A model generated the notes under the pieces. The model was not told the origin of the DNA and did no database searches. It worked only from the letters and a program-made list of their open reading frames with translations. Source: Marchantia polymorpha subsp. ruderalis (lineage: Eukaryota > Streptophyta > Marchantiopsida > Marchantiales > Marchantiaceae). Taken from it: 64,000 nucleotides of DNA. Position 1 is the first letter of the stretch; every line of letters starts with the position of its first letter. A program made the translations under genes and the position numbers. Location: the NCBI GenBank assembly GCA_037833965.1, contig AP031357.1:3864001-3928000 (forward strand), read 5' to 3'. Of the stretch, positions 9,672 through 19,459 are shown piece by piece.

Positions 9672-12497
9672 TTCTTCATCCGGATACACCTCGTCTCCTT
9701 CCTCCTCAATGGAGCAGCAAGTGACGTAGCCCACAAATTCTTCCGACGTTTCGGTCTCTGAAGTGCATGATGAGCTGGTCTCCCCTCCGGTTGTGTAACC
9801 GGAGGTGGTGGAAGGTGTTTCGCCCTCATGGGGTACCTTGGTCCACGGTACGGTAATGACAGTCGGAGGGTCAGCAGGGCTACGGAACTGTAATCTCTTC
9901 CTACTCCAGTCACACCTTGCTTTGGCATCGTATAGCCACGGTCTGCCAAGCAGCACATCATAACCTTTCTTCATCAGAGGTTGCAGTATTATGTAGGACA
10001 GTTGAAAGTCCACTCCTCCAATGTTGGTTCTCACATTGCTCAACATTCCTAGTGGCATTCTGCGTGTTTGATCGGCCAGTCGCAATACTCGGGATGTAGG
10101 TTCGAAGGTCTGGAACCCCAAGGAGTTCGCTGTCTCCTCGGTCATGATATTCACGCCCGAGCCGGAGTCCACTGGTACCTTCTGTATGACGCAGCCTCCG
10201 ATCTCTACTTCGATCTCTGGAGGTCCCAGGTCTCCTCCTTCCACTCTGTACACAGCCGGAAGTTTCTCTTTTCGGGGTTTGCGTGGTCGGCGCAACGAAA
10301 GCATCAGCATCTTTCTGTACGTCTTATTGTCTTCCAACAACAGGTGGAAGGAAATATTTGCCCTCTGGCTCCCTATGTCTTCCACTATGTCGTAGGGAGT
10401 GTTGGAAGTCACAGCCGGAAGTTTTCCTGTACTCGCGGTCGGAAGTGGTGTAGGGGGCCTAACCGCCTTCCGGACGTCGGATGTCATTCCGTCGCCCAGT
10501 GCTTCCTTGATGAGGTGACTCACCTCATCTTTGATGTCCGGAAGGTAATCTCGAGTCCGGAACTCTTCTGAATACCTGTCCGCTTTTTCTGAGTTCTGCT
10601 CCGGATGGGTGTTTCTCATAGCCGGAGGTGTACTTGGCGTTCTCCTTTGGCCTTCTCTAACTTCTTTAGACTTCCTCCTCTCTTCCCTACGCTCGAGGCG
10701 GCGAGTGTCCTCGTGGCCTTCTCCTCTCCTCTTCGAACTTCGGGTTTCTACCCGGCCGCACATTACTTCTTCCTCTGGCCATACTTCGTTTTCTTCAGCT
10801 GGGTCCAGACTCAGTTCTACCTGGTTGACCTGCACCTCTTCCTTGCCAGGTGTCGATACGAAACGCACGGCTGGCCTAGGGAGTTGTGGCTGGTCACATT
10901 CGGCTGCTGTATGTCCAGACTTCTTGCAATTGCTGCACAACGGTGCATACCCCATTGGCTTCCTCGGGTGGGGACAGCTTGGCGCGTAATGCCCCATGTC
11001 TCCGCAGTTGTAGCAACCATCGAATTGTGGTCGAGGTCGGTTGTGATTGCCTGGAGGTGCCATGCGTCTTGGTGGGAGTGTACCCGCCATTTCCCTCGGA
11101 ACAAAGCGCGGTATATGCACCGGTGGGTTCGGAGTTGTAGCTGGAGCTGTCTGTACCGAGTAGGCGGTGTCCTCAACCTGCTCAGCATAATACATAGGCG
11201 GCTCAGCATAATACATGGGGTTCTCCCACTGTGGTGCCCATTCGACCGCATTCACTGGGTAAGATGGCCTCGCGGACATGCACTCCGTGTTGGCATGTCC
11301 CACCTGTCCGCACGTAGTACACCAGAGATTCGCTCGTTGTCTCGCAGGTGATTTACGTCGGTCTTGGCCTCCCACTACATGAACTTTCAGGTCCGCAAAA
11401 TTCTTCACCAGGTTGTCTACCTTGGCTGCGATGTCCCCTTGAGTCTTCACTGGGATTCCCTTACCTCGATCCTTCTTCTTGATCGCACTGCGTTTCTTCT
11501 TCCGTCTTTCTTCTTCTGAAGATGACGAGTCCTCTTCCTCTTCCGAGGAAGAACTTGATTCGGAGGAGCTTGATTCTTCTGTCGAGGAAGGCGAGTTCCT
11601 TCTCTTCCGACGTCCGCCTTGCGACTTCTTCTTCGTCGACCGTCGGTCGCGTCTTCGAGTGTCAAGGGTTGACGTCTCAAAGGTCTCCGCGGAAGCTATC
11701 ACATCTTGGATTGTGTCAGTCTTGCCTCTCCTACAGAAGGTCTCCATTTCTCTTGAGAGCCCTGTCACATACCAATCCACTGCCTGTTGTACCGAATACG
11801 GTTCTCCCGGGCCTGTCTTCGGAATTCGATCTAGGAGGTCTTGGAATCTCTCAGTGTAGTCTCGAAGATTCTCCTTCCGCTCGCGTCGAAGATTTCGAAG
11901 CCGGGTCAGAACTCGACTGTCATATCCGAGTTCGCGGAACCGCCTCAGAAACTTTTCCTTGAGCTGAGCCCAGGTCCGGATGCCAGTGGGGTCGGTGCTC
12001 TCATGGTTGTACCAGCTACGCGCTCGTCTGCGTAGCAGGCTAGGAAAGATTCGTAATCTGTCTTCATCACTGGTCTCACGATTGGCGATGGAGACAGACT
12101 CGAAGAGCTTTATGTATGAATCTGCATCATCGTCGTCGCCCGTTCCCGTGTATCTTGGATACGAATGTTTGGTGGTAGGTTGGGAAAACGCCTGGCGGAG
12201 ATTGGCTTGATGTTCTGCCATCGGTGATCCTGTCGACGGACTGATCCTAGGTTGGCCAAACTCAGGAAGAGTTCCTGTCGGAGGGATGTCCAATAGAACT
12301 GTTAGCTCAATGCTCTCGGTAGGTGAACTGGAACGCCTTTGTCTTCCAGTAGTCGGTGATGGCGATCTTTCTGCAGAGTCCTCACCGGGAGTCTTCTTTT
12401 TAGTTCGCCGTTTTGTTTCCACGGCTTTTTCTGAATCTCGACGGAGTTTCCGTGTGGCTCTCGCACTCAGGTTTCCCACACTATCGCTCGTCGACAT
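9669..12497 (-). CDS. gag: gag-protease polyprotein
   Basis: 942 residues starting 45 bp past the tRNA-Asp primer site. Residues 1-110 are basic and disordered. A retrotransposon Gag region spans about 115-275 (SYIKLFESVSI, LRRRARSWYNHE, WAQLKEKFLRRF). A Ser/Glu-rich acidic stretch lies at 303-330. Three CCHC zinc knuckles follow: C393-C406, C495-C508 and C521-C534. An aspartic protease is fused at the C-terminus: VPVDSGSGVNI (Asp 777) and DVLLGRPWL (847-855). The frame ends in TAG (9669-9671), then CAA CTA, and stays open into pol. Protease therefore lies upstream of the stop and is made with every Gag, unlike systems where the stop separates Gag from protease. Confidence 0.95.
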   Translation of the reverse strand: MSTSDSVGNLSARATRKLRRDSEKAVETKRRTKKKTPGEDSAERSPSPTTGRQRRSSSPTESIELTVLLDIPPTGTLPEFGQPRISPSTGSPMAEHQANLRQAFSQPTTKHSYPRYTGTGDDDDADSYIKLFESVSIANRETSDEDRLRIFPSLLRRRARSWYNHESTDPTGIRTWAQLKEKFLRRFRELGYDSRVLTRLRNLRRERKENLRDYTERFQDLLDRIPKTGPGEPYSVQQAVDWYVTGLSREMETFCRRGKTDTIQDVIASAETFETSTLDTRRRDRRSTKKKSQGGRRKRRNSPSSTEESSSSESSSSSEEEEDSSSSEEERRKKKRSAIKKKDRGKGIPVKTQGDIAAKVDNLVKNFADLKVHVVGGQDRRKSPARQRANLWCTTCGQVGHANTECMSARPSYPVNAVEWAPQWENPMYYAEPPMYYAEQVEDTAYSVQTAPATTPNPPVHIPRFVPREMAGTLPPRRMAPPGNHNRPRPQFDGCYNCGDMGHYAPSCPHPRKPMGYAPLCSNCKKSGHTAAECDQPQLPRPAVRFVSTPGKEEVQVNQVELSLDPAEENEVWPEEEVMCGRVETRSSKRRGEGHEDTRRLERREERRKSKEVREGQRRTPSTPPAMRNTHPEQNSEKADRYSEEFRTRDYLPDIKDEVSHLIKEALGDGMTSDVRKAVRPPTPLPTASTGKLPAVTSNTPYDIVEDIGSQRANISFHLLLEDNKTYRKMLMLSLRRPRKPRKEKLPAVYRVEGGDLGPPEIEVEIGGCVIQKVPVDSGSGVNIMTEETANSLGFQTFEPTSRVLRLADQTRRMPLGMLSNVRTNIGGVDFQLSYIILQPLMKKGYDVLLGRPWLYDAKARCDWSRKRLQFRSPADPPTVITVPWTKVPHEGETPSTTSGYTTGGETSSSCTSETETSEEFVGYVTCCSIEEEGDEVYPDEE

Positions 12498-12541
12498 TCA
12501 CCGAGCATTGCTGCTCAAGGTTTCTGGTGTTGACGTACTGT

Positions 12542-12558
12542 CCCCGGCAGCGGCGCCA
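12542..12558 (-). other. Primer binding site for tRNA-Asp
   Basis: The minus strand reads TGGCGCCGCTGCCGGGG. This is complementary to the 3' end of plant tRNA-Asp(GUC) except at one base (GCT where the perfect complement has GTT). It begins 22 nt inside the 5' LTR boundary. A tRNA-Asp primer is characteristic of Tat/Athila-type elements. Confidence 0.85.
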
Positions 12559-13482
12559 AAAAGAAGTTGTCGGCTCCTTATGTAATAACCCACCAAAGGC
12601 TAAAACTGCAGTATGGTGGTAAAAAGATCGAACCCACAGGGACAGAGGCAACACACAGAGTAAAAGTGTCACATTTAACAGACTTTTGGTAGAGTTTGAA
12701 TTCTAGGCGACTGTCACTCCCAGAAATACTGCAGTGCTCGACTCGGAGGCTCGACTCGGAGGAGGATCTCAACTCGGAGGATGCTCGGAGGATGCACGGT
12801 ACAGCTTGGTCACTCAACACACACACACACACACACACACCTGAAACTGGCAAAAAGCACAACTCGGAGGTCGGTCAGGACCTCCGCTTCGGATTTCAGG
12901 GGGAAAGTATCTCGTAAGTTCACTCAGAGGTTCTGCAGGAAGTGCCTCCCACTCCGGCTTTTACTGCCCTTCCGCCAGGAACTAGCGGGGGTACCCGGTC
13001 TGGACTTCTCACTTCGGAACGAAGCCTCTACGTACGCCGTGGACGTCACCCTCGACTATCACACAAAACGCAGGGAGTGCAGACCCGACTGAGAACTTAC
13101 TGAAAACACGATCCAGTAACACACACACAACCTGAATTACAAACCAAGGTTTACACGAAGTAATGAAACTTCACATTGGCATTCAGGGGAAACTTCCCGT
13201 AGGAGTACAATCAGGATATGTCACTCGAAGGAGTAAGGGGGAACTGTTCAAGTCTCTAACTCGCAGCCGGCTCTGAGCATCAGAAATCACCCGCAGGTGC
13301 AGATCCGCACTACTCAAGTCTCTAACCGGGTGCTAGCTCTGAACATTCAGCCGAAGGCCTTCAACTACAACATACGGTAACTTCGCTATGCTGCAGCTTC
13401 TCTACGTGGTGCCAGGACCAAAATGCACAAACACGTCAAGAAAGTGAGTTCCTGATCTGCACTTCCGAAACTGGAAGAGTCC

Positions 13483-13513
13483 CAAGGCAAAACGCCTTGA
13501 TCTACTTTATACC
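13483..13513 (-). promoter_or_regulatory. Presumed core promoter of the retrotransposon
   Basis: GGTATAAAG (13505-13513, minus strand) and the CAAGGC/GCCTTG hairpin (13483-13499) just 3' of the LTR ORF stop. Initiation near 13478 would give a leader of about 980 nt before gag. This is inference from position and from conservation in the second element. Confidence 0.55.
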
Positions 13514-13544
13514 CTCAAAAGATCCTAACTAGCACTACGCTATC

Positions 13545-16094
13545 CTATCTACCACTCGCAGTATCTGCGCGAAACCAAACTACTCTACTGCACTCAGCAG
13601 ATCCGGTGCTGCGCCTCCTGCGCGCCGGACTGCTCCGCGTACTATCTCTACCTTGCCAGTCTTCCGACCGGCTGCGTAACCCCAGGCGTCGGAGCGCTGT
13701 GGTGACTTCCGACTGCAAGTGCGCCATAGTGTCGCGCGCACCCGACAAGAAGGTTTCTAATTTTCTCGCCACTCGCCGCCGACTCCGACTGTCACCTTCC
13801 GTCAATGCCGCCGCCCGAAGCTCGAACTCCCTGAGTGTAACCCTCTCTTGGGCTGCCACCTCCCAATGGATGTATCCTTTTAGACAACGAGTCACCTGTG
13901 CCGCCAACTCTCCTCGCGCCCTGCAGCTGCTCTCCACCTCGGCCAGCTGCATTTCTAATCCCGCACGTTGTGCCCTCAAATCCGAGCACTCGGATTGCAA
14001 GTTGCACAACAACTCCTCATCCTCCTTGCGGGCTCTTTGACTTTCCTCTAAGGCGCGCGTCTGGCGCGCAAGCTCGGCTGCTAGGACTTTGTTCTGTCTC
14101 CGCTCCTCCTGCAGTTCCAACTCGATCTTTGCCCGTATTAGTTCGGCATCCGCCTGACTTTTCGTCGCCGCATCCTCCTTCTGCTGCTGCAAGGCTTGGT
14201 ACAGCTTCTGGGTGACCGCCAGGTGTTGTCGGAGGGCGGTGTTCCTTTCCACATATACTTGGCAACTAGAGGCCCACTTTGCCACCTTGATCCTCGTCCT
14301 TCGCCTGATAGTCTCCACATAAGACTGCGGTTTTAAGGCACTTCCGTATTTGGATGTCTTGCGATCCAGATATCGCAGGAGTGGAACTATCTGTTCGCAC
14401 AGCACCCCTGTTGGCGTTTTCTGCACCGAATCCGCTTCCTGCTCTTCCGAGCTCGTATCATCCTCAGTCTCGAGGATTTCAGTCGCCACCGAATCCCTTG
14501 GCGACTCCCTGGAACTGTGGCGCGCAGCAGCTTCTGCTGCGACTGCTGCTCCACTGCCTGCTAAAATATCCAGGGCAGTGGGAGATCCCACTGCTTGAGC
14601 CCCTGTTCCGGCTCGATCTTCGGTTTGTGAAGGGGTCGACGCCGCAGTGACTTTTGTCACTCTTGCACCGCCCGCTTCTGCTGCCTGTCCTTCCGGCGCC
14701 ATCTGCGCGGAAGGTGTCCTTGCTGAAGGTGCGTCCGCCGAAGGCGTCCGCACACTGGTCGTTGGCCCCATCCGTCTCGCAGTCGGCGAATCCGGCTGAC
14801 TCTCTGTTGTCCGACTCGCAGTCGGCCGACCAGCAGTTGTCCGACTGGGAGTCGGATACACCCTGCGCGTCTTGACTCCACTTGGCCTGCTTGTTGGGGG
14901 CGTTCTTCCAGAAGTGCCTTCCGCCGAAGACGACCCTTTGAGGATTGTTGGCTCGTCAGCCAAACTCTCTTCTGCTTCCGGCCTGCTGTCCGGTTCAACG
15001 CGCCGTTCAGTTGGCCTTCCTTCCGCTTGTCGACCTTCAGTCATCCGACTCGCAGTCGGCCGGCTGTCAGTCCGTCCATCTCCTCCCGAAGGCCGTGGTG
15101 CCTTCTGTGCAGAGGTATCTGCCGTCTTCCCTAGAATCTGAGCGATTATCTCTTCCTGTGTGAGATTCCGCCGGGTCGGAGTTCGCCTGGTCTCCTCAGT
15201 AACAGTTGGCATTTTGCGTGCCCTCTGTTTTGGTCGACTGTGAGGCTCGGGGGTGGGCCGACCACGAGTCGGCGCAGCTGGTACTTCCGGCTGCCTGTCC
15301 TCAGGTCTCTCATCCCACTTCCGCTTTCGCGGAATGCGCTCACTTCGACGTTCTTCTGCTGCTCTTGCTGGAGCCGGAGGCGTACTGGCAGGTTCCTCGT
15401 CCGGATCCGTGTCTACTTCGGCCTCCCTCGAATATCTACCTGGATAAGTCCGGGTCAGCTGCGGAAACCGAGTCTTCTCAGCATTCGTCAAACATCCCAT
15501 CGCCCGGTAAAACACGATTAAGTAAGGCGATAGATGATTGAGCGTTCCTCCCCTCTCTTCTTGCGCATGTTGGCGCGTCACCTTCCACAGGAGCCGTGCC
15601 CAATGCACCGGAGCTCCTGACAGCACTAGCTCCACGAACTCTACCTGCCAACCATGCATGTAAGCGGTCTTGGTCGGCTGCAATATCTGCAGCAATGCCG
15701 TCGCGACATTTCTCCGCAATCGATCCTTGTAATCCCGTGTCCGGAAACCGTTCTTGGGATGTCTGGCCACTTTGAAGAGCTCATTGTAAGAGACTTCTTC
15801 CTCCTGGGACACCTTCACGCTATCGGCCTCGAAGAGGAGATCCCCTTCCTCGCCGGCACACCTGCCCAACACCTGCGCCCAATTGCAAATGTCCCATCTC
15901 TCTGGGTGTGGGCGAAATCCGCGAGAAGGCTTGTGTCTCTCTTGCAGATACTCGCGCACCATCTCCGGACATGTCCAATTCCACCCCCATAGGAGAAAAT
16001 CGAGCTTCAGTCTCAACAGCACATCTTGAAATGCGCGTAGACCGATCTGCGGCACCCTGAGTGGAGACACTCGCAGCTGGGGAACCTTCGACAT
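13545..16094 (-). CDS. LTR-resident ORF (right LTR copy), 849-residue coiled-coil protein
   Basis: Same protein as 2883-5432 with no residue changes, as expected for a young element. The ATG is at 16094; the frame extends back to 16205. In this 5' LTR the ORF lies upstream of the presumed genomic-RNA promoter, so it would need its own promoter in the 1.36 kb between 17452 and 16094, or be expressed from the 3' part of the genomic RNA. A weak TATA-like GTATAAGG lies at 17223-17230 on the minus strand. Function unknown. The LTR ORF and gag-pol face the same way. Confidence 0.8.
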   Translation of the reverse strand: MSKVPQLRVSPLRVPQIGLRAFQDVLLRLKLDFLLWGWNWTCPEMVREYLQERHKPSRGFRPHPERWDICNWAQVLGRCAGEEGDLLFEADSVKVSQEEEVSYNELFKVARHPKNGFRTRDYKDRLRRNVATALLQILQPTKTAYMHGWQVEFVELVLSGAPVHWARLLWKVTRQHAQEERGGTLNHLSPYLIVFYRAMGCLTNAEKTRFPQLTRTYPGRYSREAEVDTDPDEEPASTPPAPARAAEERRSERIPRKRKWDERPEDRQPEVPAAPTRGRPTPEPHSRPKQRARKMPTVTEETRRTPTRRNLTQEEIIAQILGKTADTSAQKAPRPSGGDGRTDSRPTASRMTEGRQAEGRPTERRVEPDSRPEAEESLADEPTILKGSSSAEGTSGRTPPTSRPSGVKTRRVYPTPSRTTAGRPTASRTTESQPDSPTARRMGPTTSVRTPSADAPSARTPSAQMAPEGQAAEAGGARVTKVTAASTPSQTEDRAGTGAQAVGSPTALDILAGSGAAVAAEAAARHSSRESPRDSVATEILETEDDTSSEEQEADSVQKTPTGVLCEQIVPLLRYLDRKTSKYGSALKPQSYVETIRRRTRIKVAKWASSCQVYVERNTALRQHLAVTQKLYQALQQQKEDAATKSQADAELIRAKIELELQEERRQNKVLAAELARQTRALEESQRARKEDEELLCNLQSECSDLRAQRAGLEMQLAEVESSCRARGELAAQVTRCLKGYIHWEVAAQERVTLREFELRAAALTEGDSRSRRRVARKLETFLSGARDTMAHLQSEVTTALRRLGLRSRSEDWQGRDSTRSSPARRRRSTGSAECSRVVWFRADTASGR

Positions 16095-17457
16095 TGCGTT
16101 GCCTGCACACACACAAACGTTCTCCCTTTCGCTCGCTCTCTCACAATCGCCACTGTGCGTCGGCCACTCAAGCACTGACTGCTCACTCTCTCTGCGCTCG
16201 TTCAAGATCGCTACTCACAATTCTTTCAAGGTCCGCCAAGATCCTTGCGCAACTCGTCTCCGCACTCTCTACTCTCACTGCAGGTCGTTCCGCCCTTGCG
16301 CGTAATCTTGGAACTGGAAATCGCAAAGTCAAGAATGAGAGAATGAGACTGGAGCGCAGTCTTTTCTTCTCCGATTTCAAGAACGTCCAACGTTCTTACT
16401 GGTTGCAACGTACGCAGCCGGCTATACGGCTTAACGGTTCGCCCTTTGCATGCGCGAATTCACGTCTCCGCATTGCGCGCATTCGCATGCTTAAACGTTG
16501 AATTCTCCCGCCGCCGCCACCTTCCGGACTCGAGTCCGCTGCAGGGTATACGTCGGCCCTGTTGTCTTTTCCCTAACCCGCCCTTCCCCGGAGGCGTGTC
16601 GCCGCTGATGCGGTCATTATCCGTCGGCGCCTTGCTGGAGGCGCACATCCAGCCGGAGCGAATTACGCCGGCGCGCAGTCGTACCGCCTATTTTGTCCTT
16701 TATGCCTCGTCCGTTGCTGCCAGCGCATATCCGTCAGCGCAACTCATGCCAGCGCATCCGGCCGTCAGCGCAACGTCGGAGGCGTACATCCGACCGGCGC
16801 TTTCTTTCCATGAACAGCCGCCAAGGGCGCTTCCGACTCTGAGTTGGTTTCCTCCTGTGAGCGCGTGATTCCGCCGAAGGCGCATCGCCGAGGGCGTACG
16901 GGAATCCTTTCCGGCTGTGAACCCTAGCGCGAACGGCGCATGTCCGGCTACGAGTTTTCCGACGCTCATAACTTCTCCATTCCTGATCCATCTCCGGCGC
17001 TCTTGGACTCGTTAGAACGAGCGTCCCGAGCTCTTTCTAATGCAACTTCAACCAACTGGATCTACCGTGTATCCCGATTGTTATGAAGGTTTTCCCTTTC
17101 CGCGCTAGCGGCGCTTCGCCGAAGACGCACTCATGGTCGGATGCCTTTAGAGGTCCGGGCCCTTCTCCTGACGTCTTTAGCAAAACCTCCTCCTGAGGTG
17201 TCTGCGCCGGAAGCGTAGCTTCCTTATACGCTAGAGGCGCGTGAGTAGAGACACCTCAAAAAGGAGCTTTTGCCGAAGGCGCCGAAGACGTTGGCGTTGG
17301 TACATCCGACTACGTGATTCTTTGTGCCCTCGTGACGATCTCATCAATCCACTCTATTTAGCGTACCCTTCTCTAGCTACAAACACTGCTTTGGTACTAG
17401 TTTTCTAAAATTGTTTAAATTCTGCAAAAAAAACAAAAAGTGTGTTACCACACCTAA

Positions 17458-18225
17458 CCATGGAAGGGCTTCTTCAGGGACTAGCTCTCTCGACTTAAGG
17501 GTGGCAGGTTTGTGATTTTGGATGTGATCGGGCCTTGAGACACGTAGTAACGAAGAGGCATGAAGTCTGTGTGAAGACTCTGATCGAGGTGAGTCTACCT
17601 CTTTAGGCTGCGTAAGATAATTAGCGGAGCAGTTTACCCAACTCTTCATTACATCCAGTCGACAAGTGCAGAAGAGGGATGCTCATTCGTATGCTTTTTG
17701 TGTGCGTCACTGACAGAGTACGTCATATATCTGCGATCATCATGACATCATTAGCCGTCTACGGCAGTTGAAAATGAGGAATTCACCTCTCTAAGTTGAA
17801 CAGTTTACAGGCATGATATGACTCATCGTAAGTTTTGTCACTCTAATTCTTGCATACATCTTGCCTCTATCATCCTTGCTTGAAATTTCCATGAAGTACT
17901 CGAAATCATATCAAACCAGCTGGTGATTGGTGATGTGTATGTTTTCCATTAAAGGGCCAAGACCTGTTCCTTCTTCCACTACGAGCTTGCGATTTGGATT
18001 TGGTCTGAATCACACTGCAGTACAAGCTTCAAAAAAACTCAAATTGATATACTCCAGTTTGATATTGGAGAGGATGTGTTGAAGCTATCGCATGATATAT
18101 AGATCTCAATCCGCGTGTCAAGCATTGATTTCGAACGAAAGCATAAGGGGCATTACCTAATGGTCTCTATTCAGAAATAATGGTTTCTTCCAGGACGTCG
18201 TATATAGTTAGATTGCTCAGTACTC
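17458..18225. other. Flank right of the retrotransposon, no gene seen
   Basis: AT-rich unique-looking DNA. An open frame at 17377-17649 straddles the LTR junction and is fortuitous. Confidence 0.5.
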
Positions 18226-18636
18226 ATGATACAGAAGATTAACAAGACCTGGAGAAAGGATATGATCCAAATGATATTCAATTGCAGTGTGAATAAACTG
18301 ATTGAGATCTTGGAGGGTCCATTAATAATTGAAGTCAGATCATTTGTACCGCCTCTCCCACCATCGAACAGACTCCTTCATTACATGAATATCGTCTTCT
18401 ATAAAGTTGGGAATATCTTGAATATCAAGGCCACGTTGCCGGCTTACTGTAAGAATTGTTGTGGCCACCCACATGCCTTCCCATTGGAGAACAACAGATT
18501 AAGAACATCAGTGCTATCCTTGTCATATCCGTCAATTATAGTGCTTCAGAACATGCACGAGAACTTCGTCTCGTACGAGTATAATACTCTTGAGGAGGAG
18601 AGGAAAAGCAAGATAAGTGTTCTGGTGACGCCATGA
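18226..18636 (+). pseudogene. Possible relic exon or small ORF of unknown family
   Basis: An ATG-started frame of 136 codons contains NNRLRTSVLSLSYPS. A homologous stretch lies in opposite orientation at 41393-41640, where the same frame gives ENRLRTSVVSLSYPS. Over the 14 codons I aligned, five of six base differences are at third codon positions (TTA/TTG, ACA/ACG, TTG/TTA, TCA/TCT, third base of CTA/GTG). That suggests past selection on the protein. No known domain is recognised, and the rest of the frame is poorly conserved between the two sites. It could be an exon of a larger lost gene. Confidence 0.35.
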
Positions 18637-19137
18637 GAGTGTTTCAAGGATGGAAGCTTCGTATTATTTTCATTTGAGTTCATCCCAAATTTCTCATGAC
18701 TATCAGCTGACCAGTATATTCCGAAGATGCGGTCATTTACACAAAGTAACATTACAAACACAGACAAAATTACTAATGTCAGCAACTAAACATGTCATCA
18801 GAGGACTGCACACCATGATCGCCCGCAATGAAGAGTTGGAGATGGTATGACACGTCTCAAGTCAGGTAAACAAGCTTGCCAATGATCAAGCTGTACAACG
18901 TTGTCAATGCAAAGCCGCCATTGGCGGAGGTTTGTCTTTCTATGTCGTCTACAAACCTCCGAGCTTGGATTAACCAAAAGCAACATTTAATACCAGGATG
19001 AGGCGATATGTCAGATTCTGCTTTCTAACTGCTGAGTAGCACACACGTCAAGCGGAGACTGGTTTGACCTGCAGTGTCCTGTATAGTCACTCACTTTGGT
19101 CCTTCCTGCAATACTGGTCTTGTGGCATGTGGAGTCA

Positions 19138-19450
19138 CAAGTCCAACATTGACCTCAGTCGAGAACGTATCCTGGTCCTCAAAGAGGAACAGCTGTCGTA
19201 TTCAAAAAGTATATGCAGACAATCGCTGCGTCTGATTTCTGCGTCTCATCTATTCGCGGATACCGAGGAGCACACACTTCATTACATCCTGCTTAGGAAG
19301 TTTAGTCGAGAAGGTATTCTTGTCCTCAAAGAGGAGAACCTCTCGTCCTCAAAAAGTATATGAAGACAATCGCTGCGTCTGATTTCTGCGTCTCATCTAT
19401 TCGCAAATACCGAGGAGCATACACTTCATTACATCTTGCTTGGGAAGTTG
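19138..19450 (+). repeat. Two tandem relics of the family promoter and exon 1
   Basis: CATTGACCTCAGT, CCTGGTCCTCAAAGAGGA, a degenerate TATA (AGTATATG) and the exon-1 signature TTTCTGCGTCTCATCTATTC appear twice with a period of about 148 bp (units near 19156 and 19304). They match the promoter of the 27.8-kb gene (27150-27270), but no coding exon follows. Confidence 0.65.
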
Positions 19451-19459
19451 CACGCCTAA

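Larger units (their letters stand above)
12581..17452 (-). repeat. 5' LTR (right copy), 4872 bp
   Basis: Same length and features as the left LTR. In element orientation it starts TGTGGTAACA at 17452 and ends GGTTATTACA at 12581. If the TATA at 13505-13513 is the promoter, everything from 17452 to about 13480 is U3, including the long ORF, and R-U5 is about 0.9 kb. Confidence 0.97.
1914..17457 (-). mobile_element. Intact Ty3/gypsy LTR retrotransposon, Tat/Athila-like, with target duplication
   Basis: The element is 1919-17452 (15,534 bp) and is flanked by a perfect 5-bp duplication CCTAA at 1914-1918 and 17453-17457. On the minus strand it reads: 5' LTR (17452 to 12581), tRNA-Asp primer site (12558 to 12542), gag-protease (12497 to 9669), in-frame TAG, RT/RNase H/integrase (to 6828), polypurine tract, 3' LTR (6790 to 1919). 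LTR ends are TG...CA. I found only two LTR differences (5883 A versus 16545 G; 6463 G versus 17125 A), so insertion was very recent. No chromodomain follows the integrase GPY motif. The tRNA-Asp primer and the great length fit the Tat/Athila branch; that assignment is inference. Confidence 0.95.
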
